DNA of 64,000 nt from Caecibacter massiliensis (GCA_900095875.1 LT608311.1:1302001-1366000); one strand, 5' to 3'. Counted from the stretch's first letter, positions 40,671 to 50,661 are shown. A program made the numbers and translations. The notes: a model not told the origin generated them from the sequence alone.

Positions 40671-42367
40671 GTACGGCTGCCTCCTTCCAGAATCATTTCG
40701 TTCAGACGTTTACCGCCGGGTACCATGGGATAGACGTTTTCATCGGCGGGGATGCGGACTTCCAGAAGAGCCGGTCCCGGAACGGACAGGAATTTTTCTA
40801 TGGCTTCATCCAACGTATCCGGCGTTGTGGCCGTAAAGCCGGGAACTCCCATGGCTTCTGAAATAGCGGGAATGCGGTTTCCTTTTTTCAGGAGAGATGC
40901 TGCGTAGCGGCGGTGATAAAACATGCGCTGCCACTGATTTACCATGCCTAGGACACTGTTGCAGAGAACGACGGTCTTGACAGCAATGCCGTTATCGGCC
41001 AGCGTGGCAAATTCCTGACAATTCATCATGATGCTGCCATCGCCGCTCAACAGGAGAACCGTCTGCCCGGGACAGGCGAGTTTGGCTCCCATGGCAGCCG
41101 GGAGTCCGTATCCCATCGTTCCCAGCCCGCCGGAAGTAATGAAATGGCGGGGCTTTTCCGTGTCGTAAAACTGGGCGGCCCACATCTGGTGCTGGCCTAC
41201 GTCAGTGACGACAATGGTATCATCATCCAGACGCTGGTTCAGTTTTTTAATCAGCACTTCTGGGGAAATTTGATTTTCCAGATGTCGGCAGGCAAATGGA
41301 TGATCTTTCTTCATTGCCAGAACGTGATTGCGCCATTCCTGATATTGTTTTTTGTACGGTGTCCGCCCTTGTTGCACCTGATTGGCCAGCAGTGGCAGGG
41401 ACCAGCGGAGATCGCCGCCGACACTGATATCAGCGTGGACGATTTTATTGATTTCCACCTTATCGATATCGAAATGGACAATCCGGGCATTTGGTGCAAA
41501 ATTTTCGGCATCGCCGGTCACGCGGTCGTCGAAACGGCTGCCGATGGCCAGCAGCAGGTCGCATTCCATGACGGCCATGTTAGCTGCATATGATCCGTGC
41601 ATACCGACCATTCCCAGGTGATTGGCATAGCTGTCTGGTACGGCTCCTTTGCCCATCAGCGTCGTGATGACCGGAATCTGCGTTTTTTCTACAAAGGAAC
41701 GCAGATAGCCGGACGTATTGGAAAGGATGACGCCACCACCGGCCAGAAGCAGCGGCTTGTGTGCGGCAGCCAGTGCTTCTACGGCCTGGGTGACATGGTC
41801 TTCCTGACCGATATAGCGGCCGCTGTACCCCCGCAGATGGACCGTTTTAGGATATTTGAAATTCAGTGTAGCATCGAATACATCTTTAGCGATATCGATC
41901 AGGACAGGACCAGGCCGGCCCGTCGAGGCGATGTAAAAGGCTTCTTTCAGGATATGAGGCAATTCTTCCACGTCTTTTATCAAGTAATTATGCTTGGTAA
42001 TCGGCGTCGTTATGCCGGAAATGTCGGCTTCCTGGAAGGAATCACGGCCAATCAGGCTGGTGGTGACCTGACCGCTGATGATGACCAGCGGAACGGAATC
42101 CATGTTGGCTGTCGCAATGCCCGTAACCATGTTGCAGACACCGGGACCAGATGTAGCAAAGCAGACTCCTGTTTTTCCCGTCGCCCGGGCATAGCCATCG
42201 GCTGCATGGATAGCACCTTGTTCATGACCAGTAAGAATGTGCGGAAATTCTGCTTTATACAATTCATCGTATAACGTCAGTACGGTGCCGCCGGGATAAC
42301 CGAATACGACAGACACGCCTTCTTTTTTCAGGCATTCGATAATTGCCTGTGCACCATTGATGTTCAT
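40667..42367 (-). CDS. ilvB: Acetolactate synthase large (catalytic) subunit
   Basis: This 566-residue TPP enzyme condenses two pyruvates, or pyruvate and 2-oxobutyrate. Its N-terminal pyrimidine domain has VFGYPGGTVLTLYDEL and the catalytic Glu in LTGHEQGAIHAA. The central domain and the C-terminal TPP/Mg motif GDGSIMMNCQEFATL with QHQMWAAQFY are complete. Second gene of the ilv operon, 21 bases after ilvC. Confidence 0.96.
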   Translation of the reverse strand: MNINGAQAIIECLKKEGVSVVFGYPGGTVLTLYDELYKAEFPHILTGHEQGAIHAADGYARATGKTGVCFATSGPGVCNMVTGIATANMDSVPLVIISGQVTTSLIGRDSFQEADISGITTPITKHNYLIKDVEELPHILKEAFYIASTGRPGPVLIDIAKDVFDATLNFKYPKTVHLRGYSGRYIGQEDHVTQAVEALAAAHKPLLLAGGGVILSNTSGYLRSFVEKTQIPVITTLMGKGAVPDSYANHLGMVGMHGSYAANMAVMECDLLLAIGSRFDDRVTGDAENFAPNARIVHFDIDKVEINKIVHADISVGGDLRWSLPLLANQVQQGRTPYKKQYQEWRNHVLAMKKDHPFACRHLENQISPEVLIKKLNQRLDDDTIVVTDVGQHQMWAAQFYDTEKPRHFITSGGLGTMGYGLPAAMGAKLACPGQTVLLLSGDGSIMMNCQEFATLADNGIAVKTVVLCNSVLGMVNQWQRMFYHRRYAASLLKKGNRIPAISEAMGVPGFTATTPDTLDEAIEKFLSVPGPALLEVRIPADENVYPMVPGGKRLNEMILEGGSRT

Positions 42368-42388
42368 TGCCCCATCCCCTCTCTCGTA

Positions 42389-43396
42389 TTATTCTGGTTT
42401 TTCTTCGTTCAGCCAGGACATCATCTTGCGCAGTTTGGCACCGACTTCTTCAATAGGATGTTCGGCGTGCTGACGGCGCATAGCCAGGAAATGGGCCCGG
42501 CCGGCAGCCTTGTTTTCCAGGAGCCAGTCTTTGGCAAAGGTTCCGTCCTGGATATCGTGCAGTACGTCTTTCATCGCCTGTTTCGATGCATCGCTGATGA
42601 CCCGCGGACCGGCCGTGTAATCGCCGTATTCTGCCGTATCGCTGATGGAATAGCGCATCTTGGCCATGCCGCCTTCGTACATGAGGTCTACGATCATCTT
42701 CATTTCGTGGAATGTTTCAAAATAGGCGATTTCCGGCTGATAGCCTGCTTCGCACAGCGTTTCGAATCCGTTGGTGATGAGCTGGCAGATACCCCCGCAG
42801 AGGACGGCCTGTTCGCCGAAGAGGTCCGTTTCCGTTTCTTCCTGGAACGTCGTCTGGATGACGCCGGCCCGGGTGCCGCCGATGCCGCGGGCATAGGCCA
42901 GGGCGATGTCAAAAGCCTGACCGGAAGCATCCTGTCCGACGGCAAAGACATCGGGGACGCCGCTGCCTTCAACGAACTGGCGGCGTACGATATGGCCCGG
43001 GCCTTTGGGGGCTACCATGAAGACATCGACGTCGTCGGGCGGGATGATCTGCTTGAAGTGGATATTGAAGCCGTGGGCAAAGGCCAGGGCACTGCCTGGT
43101 CTGAGGTTATCCCGGATTTCGTTTTTATATACGTCGGCCTGTTTTTCATCGGGAATGAGGACCATGGTGATGTCCGCACCGGCGACGGCTTCGGCGACGG
43201 TCTGGACGGTAAGACCGGCTTTACGGGCTTTTTCTGCCGATTTGCTCCCTTTATAGAGGCCAATGGTGACATCGATCCCGCTGTCGCGGAGGTTGAGCGC
43301 ATGGGCGTGGCCCTGGCTGCCGTAGCCGATGATAGCGACTTTCTTTCCTTCCATAGCTTCCCAATTGACATCCTGATCATAAAACACTTTTGCCAT
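42389..43396 (-). CDS. ilvC: Ketol-acid reductoisomerase (class I)
   Basis: This 335-residue enzyme isomerises and reduces acetolactate. The Rossmann motif [17 protein letters not shown] with following LYKGSKS fits NADPH preference, and the knotted domain has the metal ligands in [12 protein letters not shown] and [10 protein letters not shown]. The frame extends upstream to 43483 but the family start [12 protein letters not shown] with AGGGGGAAA fixes 43396. It is the first gene after the T-box leader. Confidence 0.96.
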   Translation of the reverse strand: MAKVFYDQDVNWEAMEGKKVAIIGYGSQGHAHALNLRDSGIDVTIGLYKGSKSAEKARKAGLTVQTVAEAVAGADITMVLIPDEKQADVYKNEIRDNLRPGSALAFAHGFNIHFKQIIPPDDVDVFMVAPKGPGHIVRRQFVEGSGVPDVFAVGQDASGQAFDIALAYARGIGGTRAGVIQTTFQEETETDLFGEQAVLCGGICQLITNGFETLCEAGYQPEIAYFETFHEMKMIVDLMYEGGMAKMRYSISDTAEYGDYTAGPRVISDASKQAMKDVLHDIQDGTFAKDWLLENKAAGRAHFLAMRRQHAEHPIEEVGAKLRKMMSWLNEEKPE

Positions 43397-43431
43397 ATTA
43401 ATTTCCCCCTTAATGCTTTTTCTGATAAAGA

Positions 43432-43735
43432 ATAAAAAAAATCCGTCCCTTATAAGGGACGGATTGTATATCCGCGTTACCACCCAAATTCTTCACTACG
43501 GTGAAGCTCCTCACAACGTACCAACATACGCGTTTCCAGTAACGTGGAAATACCGTTGATGCTTAATACATTCAGCATCACTCTTCAGGGAGGATTTTCG
43601 TCTGTCTTGTATTACCGGCTTGCACCAAGTGCCGGCTCTCTGTAAATACCAAGGGCAGAGTACTCGTTCCCGTCATCAGATTTAGCCTTTATGTGCTTGC
43701 TCCCTGAGGACTCCTGTCCCTTGAGAGAAGTTGTG
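43432..43735 (-). promoter_or_regulatory. T-box riboswitch leader of the ilv operon
   Basis: On the minus strand the leader contains the T-box sequence TTGGGTGGTAACGCGGATA (near 43470-43490), a stem I with AGAGAGCCGG...AAGCCGG, and a specifier region reading GAAAAUCCUCCCUGA in which AUC (Ile) is the best specifier candidate. The leader ends in a terminator (AATCCGTCCCTT / AAGGGACGGATT, 43440-43465, then T run). Uncharged tRNA binding would allow the antiterminator and switch on ilvCBN-DUF815-ilvD when the amino acid is scarce. Confidence 0.9.
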
Positions 43736-43738
43736 AAC

Positions 43739-43767
43739 ATTGTAACGGAACTATTCCTGTTTGTCAA
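43739..43767 (-). promoter_or_regulatory. Sigma-70 promoter of the ilv operon
   Basis: On the minus strand TTGACA (complement 43762-43767), 17 bases, TACAAT (43739-43744), ending just before the T-box leader. Confidence 0.85.
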
Positions 43768-43942
43768 TAGAAAATATAACCCGGAGGAATAGAACGAAAC
43801 GGTGGTTTCGAATAATTAAGGGCAAACAAAACATGTTTTATAAAAACGACATTAAAAATTAGTATATTAATAAAATACATTATAAAAACAAAAATAAATT
43901 AATGGGTCTGCTTTTACATCCCCTGGAGTAAAGGGGCGGATA

Positions 43943-44140
43943 TCAGGCAAATACCTTCCAAAGACCGATGAGTACCAGGGCCATGATGATGATGAAACTT
44001 ATCATGCGGGTTTTGGAAAAGATTTTGGGATCATTGACCGTTCCTGGCGTCGGTTTGGGGGCTTCTACCTGCTGGGTACCGCAGATCGGGCACATCCGTA
44101 CGCCATCGCGCAGTTCAGTGCCGCATTTTTTACAAATCAT
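43943..44140 (-). CDS. Small zinc-ribbon membrane protein
   Basis: This 65-residue protein has an N-terminal zinc ribbon (CKKCGTEL and CPICGTQ), a proline-rich linker and one C-terminal transmembrane helix (ISFIIIMALVLIGLWKVFA). The in-frame ATG at 44149 would leave no space after AGGAG, so 44140 is chosen. It is divergent from hydF. Function unknown. Confidence 0.8.
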   Translation of the reverse strand: MICKKCGTELRDGVRMCPICGTQQVEAPKPTPGTVNDPKIFSKTRMISFIIIMALVLIGLWKVFA

Positions 44141-44268
44141 ATATGTCATCTCCTGAAACGTTGTTTTATATTTCCACCTGTATCATACCATGAGCGGAAG
44201 GGTCTTGCTAGTGTGCATTCCGGCATTTGTGATATAATGGAGCAAAAAGAAAAAGAGGGGGAACTGCT

Positions 44269-45468
44269 ATGGGAATGAATGATACACCTTCTGGTGAACG
44301 CGTACATATTGGCTTTTTTGGCCGCCGCAATGCCGGTAAATCCAGTGTTGTCAACGCTGTGACCGGACAGAATCTGGCTATTGTGTCGGATACGAAGGGG
44401 ACGACGACTGATCCGGTGTATAAGGCCATGGAACTTTTGCCGCTGGGACCGGTACTGATCATTGATACACCGGGTTTTGATGATACAGGGGCTTTGGGGG
44501 AACTGCGCGTGGCGCGGACACGGCAGGTGCTCAATAAAACGGATATAGCGGTCCTGGTCATCGATGCAGCAGAAGGAATGCAGCAGAGCGACAAAGAGAC
44601 GCTGGACCTGATCCGGGAAAAACAACTTCCCTATATTATCGTTTATAATAAGAGTGATTTAACTACTGTACCCAATCAGATTCCCGATGATGTTTTATAT
44701 GTCAGTGCCAGAAACAATACGGGCATTCATGAATTAAAAGAACGGATGGCCCGGCTGAAACCGCAGGATACGGGAGTTCCTATCGTGCGGGATATGGTAC
44801 ATCGGGGAGATTTTTTTGTACTCGTCGTACCTGTCGATTCGGCGGCTCCGAAAGGGCGGCTGATCCTGCCCCAGCAGCAGACTATACGGGATATACTCGA
44901 TGCAGACGGGACGGCCATCGTCGTCAAGGAAACGGGGCTGAAAGATACCCTGTATCGTCTGGGCCAGAAGCCACAGATGGTCATTACCGACAGTCAGGCT
45001 TTTAAGCGGGTGTCAGCCGATACGCCGGATGACATTACGCTGACTTCTTTTTCCATTCTCATGGCACGCCACAAAGGCTTCCTGGATATTGCCATAGAAG
45101 GGGTGAGAGCCCTGAAACAACTCCAGGACGGCGATACGGTGCTTATTTCAGAAGGATGTACCCATCATAGGCAGTGTGACGATATCGGGACTGTCAAAAT
45201 TCCCCGCTGGCTGCAGCAGTATACGGGGAAAAAACTGGTCATTGAAACGTCTTCCGGACGGGATTTCCCTATGGATCTGACAAGATATGCCATGGTCATT
45301 CACTGCGGTGGATGCATGTTGAATGAACGGGAAGTGGCAGCACGAATGCAGCGGGCACAAAGACAGCATGTACCCATTACAAATTATGGGATTTTTATTG
45401 CCTGCATCCATGGGATACTGAAACGCAGCCTGGCACCATTTCCCGATTTACAGAAACAGGTCCCGTAG
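44269..45468 (+). CDS. hydF: [FeFe]-hydrogenase H-cluster maturation GTPase
   Basis: This 399-residue HydF has an N-terminal Era/TrmE-type GTPase domain: P-loop GRRNAGKSS at 18-26, switch DTKGTTTDP, DTPGFDD and NKSDL. A dimerisation domain follows, then the Fe-S scaffold domain with Cys297 (EGCTHH) and HCGGC at 345-349. HydF carries the [2Fe] precursor made by HydE/HydG and delivers it to the hydrogenase. HydE and HydG are not in the window; a hydrogenase-family protein is at 21067. A TATAAT at 44233 is the likely -10. It shares a transcript with the PAP2 gene. Confidence 0.95.
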   Translation: MGMNDTPSGERVHIGFFGRRNAGKSSVVNAVTGQNLAIVSDTKGTTTDPVYKAMELLPLGPVLIIDTPGFDDTGALGELRVARTRQVLNKTDIAVLVIDAAEGMQQSDKETLDLIREKQLPYIIVYNKSDLTTVPNQIPDDVLYVSARNNTGIHELKERMARLKPQDTGVPIVRDMVHRGDFFVLVVPVDSAAPKGRLILPQQQTIRDILDADGTAIVVKETGLKDTLYRLGQKPQMVITDSQAFKRVSADTPDDITLTSFSILMARHKGFLDIAIEGVRALKQLQDGDTVLISEGCTHHRQCDDIGTVKIPRWLQQYTGKKLVIETSSGRDFPMDLTRYAMVIHCGGCMLNEREVAARMQRAQRQHVPITNYGIFIACIHGILKRSLAPFPDLQKQVP

Positions 45469-45479
45469 AGGAGAGAACG

Positions 45480-46046
45480 ATGGAACGCTGGCTTATTTTG
45501 AAAATACAATCGGTTTTATTCCATAATCCCGCCGCAAGGGAGAGCGTCGTCGGGATGGCCCGCTGGGGATTCTGGGCGTATATCCTCTATGGCCTTGTGC
45601 AATGGTTCCGCCCGGGAAATCTGCCGCAGCAGATCCGGCGCCGGCAATCAATGACAGAGGCCCTGTTTTCCGTGGGAATCAGTTCTTTCTTTTCCTTTCT
45701 CATATCGCTCATATGGCGGCGTCAGCGTCCCTTTGCCGCCCATGGTTCCGTAAGGCAGGCGGTCATACATAAAAATAACGCGTCCTTTCCCAGTAACCAT
45801 ACGATGAATGCAGCAGCTGCAGCACTGACGGTATTTCGTTATCAAAAGAGGTCAGGGACGGTGCTCCTGATATGGAGTATACTAATTGGCGCATCGCGGA
45901 TTGCCTGCGGTGTACATTATGTGACAGATATTTTAGGCGGAATGATTCTGGGATATATGAGCAGCCGCATTGCCGGACGGAGCAGGCTGGTTCGTCTGGT
46001 ATCTTTTTTGGTGCCAGTGGTTTTGAAAATAGGCAGAAAAAGATAA
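45480..46046 (+). CDS. PAP2-family membrane phosphatase (undecaprenyl-diphosphatase-like)
   Basis: This 188-residue integral membrane protein has the three acid-phosphatase motifs: RRQRPF (KxxxxxxRP type), PSNHTMN, and SRIACGVHYVTDILGG with the catalytic His. Members of this size usually dephosphorylate undecaprenyl diphosphate or phosphatidic acids facing the periplasm. It begins 11 bases after hydF, with RBS GAGGAGAG, so it is co-transcribed, though no functional link to hydrogenase maturation is evident. Confidence 0.9.
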   Translation: MERWLILKIQSVLFHNPAARESVVGMARWGFWAYILYGLVQWFRPGNLPQQIRRRQSMTEALFSVGISSFFSFLISLIWRRQRPFAAHGSVRQAVIHKNNASFPSNHTMNAAAAALTVFRYQKRSGTVLLIWSILIGASRIACGVHYVTDILGGMILGYMSSRIAGRSRLVRLVSFLVPVVLKIGRKR

Positions 46047-46148
46047 AATAATTAGGGATGTATTGACGAATAAATTCGAAAATACGTTCAAATTAAAACG
46101 TAATTATTGATATTTAAAATAGCGTACTATAAACACGTGGTGGTATAC

Positions 46149-46214
46149 AGCTGGCACATAATAATGTGCCAGCTTTTTATGAGCCCGCAAATGCGATATA
46201 TAAGGCATTTGCGG
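46149..46214 (+). terminator. Tandem hairpins after the hydF-PAP2 unit
   Basis: AGCTGGCACAT/ATGTGCCAGCT (46149-46174) with a T5 run is a clear terminator; CCGCAAATGC/GCATTTGCGG (46185-46214) follows. The remaining AT-rich stretch to 46373 holds only the PFOR promoter. Confidence 0.88.
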
Positions 46215-46267
46215 ACTTTATTAAAATTAGATTAAAAAATAAATAAAACATAATGATGTTGCTTTTC

Positions 46268-46296
46268 TTGTAAAAATACATTATTTAGCATACAAT
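46268..46296 (+). promoter_or_regulatory. Sigma-70 promoter of the PFOR gene
   Basis: TTGTAA (46268-46273), 17 bases, TACAAT (46291-46296), with A/T-rich upstream DNA. Confidence 0.65.
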
Positions 46297-46373
46297 AAAT
46301 TTGTCAATAAGAGTACGGCAACGTACTTGAGGATACCGCTTATAAATCACAAGAGAGAGGAGAGTAACACATT

Positions 46374-49300
46374 ATGGCAAAGAAAATTTTTAAAACAATG
46401 GACGGTAATGAAGCGGCTGCATACATAGCGTATGCCTTTACAGAAATCGCTTCTATTTTCCCGATCACACCGTCATCCCCTATGGCTGAACACGTAGATG
46501 AATGGGCAGCCCATGGTCGGAAGAACTTGTTCGGGACGACAGTCCAGGTACAGGAAATGCAGTCTGAAAAAGGTGCAGCCGGTGCAATGCATGGCGCATT
46601 GAATGCCGGTGCGCTGACGACGACCTTTACTTCGTCCCAGGGCATGATGATCATGCTTTCCAACATGTTCAAGATTTCCAGTGAACTCCTTCCGGGTGTA
46701 TTCCATGTAGCGTCCCGTACGGTTGCTACCAATGGTTATACTATTTTTGCCGGTCATGATGATGCCATGGCTATGCGTGGCACGGGCATCAGCATGATGT
46801 GTGAATCGAGCGTGCAGGAAGTCATGGATCTGGCTGCTGTTGTCCATGCTACGGCTATTTCCTGTCGTATTCCTATCCTCAATTTCTTCGATGGGTTCCG
46901 AACGTCTCACGAAATCCAGAAAATCGAAGTCATCCCTTATGAAGAACTCCGCCCGCTGCTGGATATGGAAGCCGTCAAGGCGTTCCGTGCCCGTGGCATG
47001 AACCCGGATGATCCGGAAGCCATTTCCTTCTGCGAACCGGCAGAAACGTATATGCAGCATCGTGAATCGTTGAATAAATTCTATGACCGCGTACCGGATG
47101 TAGCCGAAAGCTATATGAAGAAAATCAGCGAAATCACCGGCCGGGAATATCACCTCTTCAACTATACAGGTGCACCGGATGCAGAATTCGTCCTGGTAGC
47201 TATGGGGTCTGGCGCACAGACCATTGAAGAAACGGTCAAGATGATGGTTGAAAAAGGCGAAAAAGTAGGCTGTATCAACGTCCACATGTTCCGTCCGTGG
47301 TCGGAAAAGCATTTCCTGTCCGTCCTGCCGAATACGGTCAAGAAGATTGCCGTCCTGGACCGCACGAAAGAAACCGGCGCCAACGGGGAACCGTTATACC
47401 ACAGCGTCGCCGCTACTTTTGCCGCTGCTGACCGGTCGCCGAAGATTTATCATGGCCGGTATGGTATTGCTTCCAAGGAATTCCTGCCGGGCGATGTCGT
47501 AGCTGCCTTTGAAAACCTGAAAGCCTTTGAACCGAAGAATGATTTCACACTGAGCATCGTCGATGATGTGACCTATAAATCCCTGCCCCGTGTGGAAGGT
47601 GTCCATACAGGCGGTAAAGGCCTCAAAGCATGTAAGTTCTGGGGCTTCGGGTCTGATGGCACAGTCGGCGCCAATAAGAGCGCTATTAAGATCATTGGTG
47701 ATAACACGGACATGTATGCCCAGGCATATTTTGCCTATGATTCCAAGAAATCAGGCGGCGTTACCGTATCGCACCTGCGCTTTGGTGATACGCCGATAAA
47801 GATGCCGTATCTGATCAATAACGCCGATTTTATTGCCTGCCACCGTCAGTCGTACGTACATGGTTTTGACCTCCTGAGAGGCATTAAAAAAGGTGGTACG
47901 TTCCTGCTCAACACCGTCTGGAAACCAGAAGAACTGAGCGAAAAGCTGCCGGCAAGATTAAAACGGGATATTGCCCGCAATAATGTACAGTTCTACATTA
48001 TCGATGCTGTAGGTATTGCCCAGAAGATTGGCCTCGGCGGCCGTATCAACATGATTATGCAGTCGGCCTTCTTCAAACTGTCCGAAGTCATTCCTGTAGA
48101 CCTGGCTATTGATAAACTGAAAGAATCGGTCGTCAAATCTTATGGTAAGAAGGGCCAGAAAGTTGTCGATATGAATAATGCAGCAATCGATGAAGGCCTG
48201 AAGAATATTGTGAAGATCGACGTACCGGCCGACTGGGCTGATGCACAGGACGAACCGGTTGACCTTTCGAAGCACACGAAATTCTTCCGCGAATTCTCAA
48301 TCCCTGTCAATGCCCTGGAAGGCGACGACCTGCCAGTCAGCGCATACAACGGCATGGAAGACGGCAGATGGCCGACCGGTACATGCGCAGAAGAAAAACG
48401 CGGCGTAGCCATGTTCGTGCCGAGCTGGGATGCAGAAAAATGTATCGGTTGTAACCAGTGTTCCTTCGTCTGCCCGCACGCCGCTATTCGTCCGTTCCTC
48501 CTGACGCCGGATGAAGCCGCTAAAGCACCGGAAGGCTATCAGGATAAAGAAATCAAAGTAGCTCCGGGATACAAATTCAACATTGTCGTATCGGTCATGG
48601 ACTGCCTGGGCTGCGGCAGCTGTACTCATGTCTGCCCGAAGGAAGCCCTGACCATGAAACCGTTCGACGACGAAGAATACAAAGCTGCACTGTGGGATTA
48701 TGTCATTGCCCTGCCACAGAAGAAGAACCCCATGAAGAAAGATACGGTCATCGGCAGCCAGTTCGAACAGCCGCTGCTTGAATTTACCGGTGCCTGCGCT
48801 GGTTGTGCTGAAACGCCATACTGCAAAGTCGTTACCCAGCTTTTCGGCGACCGCATGATGGTTGCTAACGCTCACGGCTGTTCTTCTGTATGGGGCGGCA
48901 GTGCTCCGGACTGCGGCTATACGAAGAATGCCCAGGGTCACGGGCCGGCCTGGTCGACATCACTGTTTGAAGATAATGCCGAATATGGCTTTGGCATGAT
49001 GCTGGCAGAACAGGCAGAACGCAAACTGCTCGAAAAATATATTGACGATGCCATGGATGTTGCCAGCCCGCAGCTGCAGGAAGCATTCAAGGACTGGAAA
49101 GAACATAAACTGGAAGGCGAAGGCTCGCGTCAGCGTTCGGATACCATCATCGCTCTGCTGGAACAGGAAAAAGAAGGCAAGCCAGCTCTGGAACAGATCT
49201 ATGAAATGAAGAAGTTCCTCGTCAAACGCAGCCAGTGGATCTTCGGCGGCGATGGCTGGGCTTACGATATCGGTTACGGCGGCCTGGATCACGTGCTGGC

Positions 49301-49886
49301 CCAGGGTCAGGATATCAACGTCCTCGTATTCGATACGGAAGTATATTCCAACACGGGCGGCCAGGCTTCCAAAGCAACGCCGACCGCAGCTGTTGCCCAG
49401 TTCGCAGCTTCTGGTAAGAAGACGAAGAAGAAAGACCTGGGCATGATGGAAGCCCAGTACGGATACATCTACGTCGCACAGGTAGCTATGGGTGCCGATA
49501 AGAATCAGTTCCTGAAAGCCCTGAAAGAAGCAGAAGCTTATAAAGGCCCGTCTCTCATTATCGGCTATGCACCGTGCATCAACCATGGCCTGAAAGTAGG
49601 CCAGGGACAGAGCCAGCTGGAAGAAAAACGGGCTGTCGAAGCCGGATACTGGCATCTGTGGAGATACAATCCGGAACTCAAGAAACAGGGCAAGAACCCG
49701 TTCACACTCGATTCGAAACCGCCAACAGCAAACTTCCGCGATTTCCTCATGGGCGAAACACGGTTCGCTTCCTTGAAACGCACCTTCCCGGATACGGCAG
49801 AAGCTCTGTTTGAAAAGACGGAACAGGATGCCAAAGAACGGTATGAAGGATATGTACGCCTGACGAAAGCCTATGATGAAAAATAA
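46374..49886 (+). CDS. nifJ: Pyruvate:ferredoxin (flavodoxin) oxidoreductase, single-chain
   Basis: This 1170-residue homodimeric PFOR has all domains in order: pyrimidine domain with FPITPSSPMAE, CoA-binding and gamma-like domains, two [4Fe-4S] motifs at Cys690 (CIGCNQCSFVCP) and Cys744 (CLGCGSCTHVCP), and the TPP domain with CAGCAETPYCK and GDGWAYDIG at 959. It converts pyruvate to acetyl-CoA, CO2 and reduced ferredoxin, the central step in this fermentation. RBS AGAGAGGAG and a strong promoter precede it. Codon use is biased to preferred codons, consistent with high expression. Confidence 0.97.
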   Translation: MAKKIFKTMDGNEAAAYIAYAFTEIASIFPITPSSPMAEHVDEWAAHGRKNLFGTTVQVQEMQSEKGAAGAMHGALNAGALTTTFTSSQGMMIMLSNMFKISSELLPGVFHVASRTVATNGYTIFAGHDDAMAMRGTGISMMCESSVQEVMDLAAVVHATAISCRIPILNFFDGFRTSHEIQKIEVIPYEELRPLLDMEAVKAFRARGMNPDDPEAISFCEPAETYMQHRESLNKFYDRVPDVAESYMKKISEITGREYHLFNYTGAPDAEFVLVAMGSGAQTIEETVKMMVEKGEKVGCINVHMFRPWSEKHFLSVLPNTVKKIAVLDRTKETGANGEPLYHSVAATFAAADRSPKIYHGRYGIASKEFLPGDVVAAFENLKAFEPKNDFTLSIVDDVTYKSLPRVEGVHTGGKGLKACKFWGFGSDGTVGANKSAIKIIGDNTDMYAQAYFAYDSKKSGGVTVSHLRFGDTPIKMPYLINNADFIACHRQSYVHGFDLLRGIKKGGTFLLNTVWKPEELSEKLPARLKRDIARNNVQFYIIDAVGIAQKIGLGGRINMIMQSAFFKLSEVIPVDLAIDKLKESVVKSYGKKGQKVVDMNNAAIDEGLKNIVKIDVPADWADAQDEPVDLSKHTKFFREFSIPVNALEGDDLPVSAYNGMEDGRWPTGTCAEEKRGVAMFVPSWDAEKCIGCNQCSFVCPHAAIRPFLLTPDEAAKAPEGYQDKEIKVAPGYKFNIVVSVMDCLGCGSCTHVCPKEALTMKPFDDEEYKAALWDYVIALPQKKNPMKKDTVIGSQFEQPLLEFTGACAGCAETPYCKVVTQLFGDRMMVANAHGCSSVWGGSAPDCGYTKNAQGHGPAWSTSLFEDNAEYGFGMMLAEQAERKLLEKYIDDAMDVASPQLQEAFKDWKEHKLEGEGSRQRSDTIIALLEQEKEGKPALEQIYEMKKFLVKRSQWIFGGDGWAYDIGYGGLDHVLAQGQDINVLVFDTEVYSNTGGQASKATPTAAVAQFAASGKKTKKKDLGMMEAQYGYIYVAQVAMGADKNQFLKALKEAEAYKGPSLIIGYAPCINHGLKVGQGQSQLEEKRAVEAGYWHLWRYNPELKKQGKNPFTLDSKPPTANFRDFLMGETRFASLKRTFPDTAEALFEKTEQDAKERYEGYVRLTKAYDEK

Positions 49887-49943
49887 CACAGGCGTCATGA
49901 GCTGTAAAGCTTAATGATACATACACTCTTGTGTTTATGAGCA

Positions 49944-49977
49944 CAGATACCCCCGGGGAAATCCCCGGGGGTATCTG
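49944..49977. terminator. Hairpin terminator after PFOR
   Basis: CAGATACCCCCGGGG pairs perfectly with CCCCGGGGGTATCTG around a 4-base loop. The T content after it is modest, but it lies between convergent genes. Confidence 0.75.
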
Positions 49978-50001
49978 CTATATTGGATTGATTCTTTCAG
50001 C

Positions 50002-50442
50002 CTACCCTTTGATCCGCTGGCGTTTGTTACCTACGACGAGGTAGCGGCTGATACTGCGGTAGACCATGAAGGTAAAGAAGAAGAAACCGAACAGGAATAC
50101 CAGAGCGTAATCCAGTGTGAGCGGTTCGTCCTGTACGTAGTACCAGGCACAGATGAGGGTCAGTATAAGGCTGCCGTACATGGATATAAGGACACTGACC
50201 GTCCGCTGTCCGCGGTCGCGCATGGAAAAGAATTCTTTGTAATGGATATAAAAACCGATAGTCGAGAGGATAAGCGCTGCCGTGACGATGCCGATGGCGA
50301 GAACGCTCAGCTGGAAGTAAAGTGAGACGAGCAGCAGTACCATGAGGAAGAGAGTGCACAGGAAAATGCCTTCCTGCCGGCGGATGTCCTGTTTGTCTTC
50401 TTCTTCGTAGGTACGGGCGTCCCGGTTGCGATGACGTGCCAT
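50002..50442 (-). CDS. Membrane protein of unknown function
   Basis: This 146-residue protein has a charged N-terminus (RHRNRDARTYEEEDKQD), four predicted transmembrane segments (about 27-45, 47-66, 84-103, 110-128) and a basic C-terminus. RBS AAAGGAGG is well placed. I recognise no family. It is a single gene convergent with PFOR. Confidence 0.75.
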   Translation of the reverse strand: MARHRNRDARTYEEEDKQDIRRQEGIFLCTLFLMVLLLVSLYFQLSVLAIGIVTAALILSTIGFYIHYKEFFSMRDRGQRTVSVLISMYGSLILTLICAWYYVQDEPLTLDYALVFLFGFFFFTFMVYRSISRYLVVGNKRQRIKG

Positions 50443-50552
50443 GGAATCACCTCCTTTAAGTTCTTTCTTATTATAGCATATTTACCTTTTGCCGCCATCT
50501 CTGGCGATGGGCAGATTTTTTTGCCGGACGGCAGGCAGACGGGCTGCGTTTA

Positions 50553-50581
50553 TTGACATCGGCTCTCCTATATGGTACGCT
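50553..50581 (+). promoter_or_regulatory. Sigma-70 promoter upstream of the FAD protein
   Basis: TTGACA (50553-50558), 17 bases, TACGCT (50576-50581). Confidence 0.55.
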
Positions 50582-50610
50582 GAACGAGGATAACTTATAC
50601 CGAATTCATG

Positions 50611-50646
50611 ACGCCCTGACGGTCATCCCGTGAGGGCGTTTTTATT
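50611..50646 (+). terminator. Terminator-like hairpin in the leader of the FAD protein gene
   Basis: ACGCCCT (50611-50617) pairs with AGGGCGT (50633-50639), with inner ACGG/CCGT, then a T run. It lies between the promoter at 50553 and the start at 50662, so it could act as an attenuator. Confidence 0.6.
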
Positions 50647-50661
50647 TGGGAGGCGGAATCG

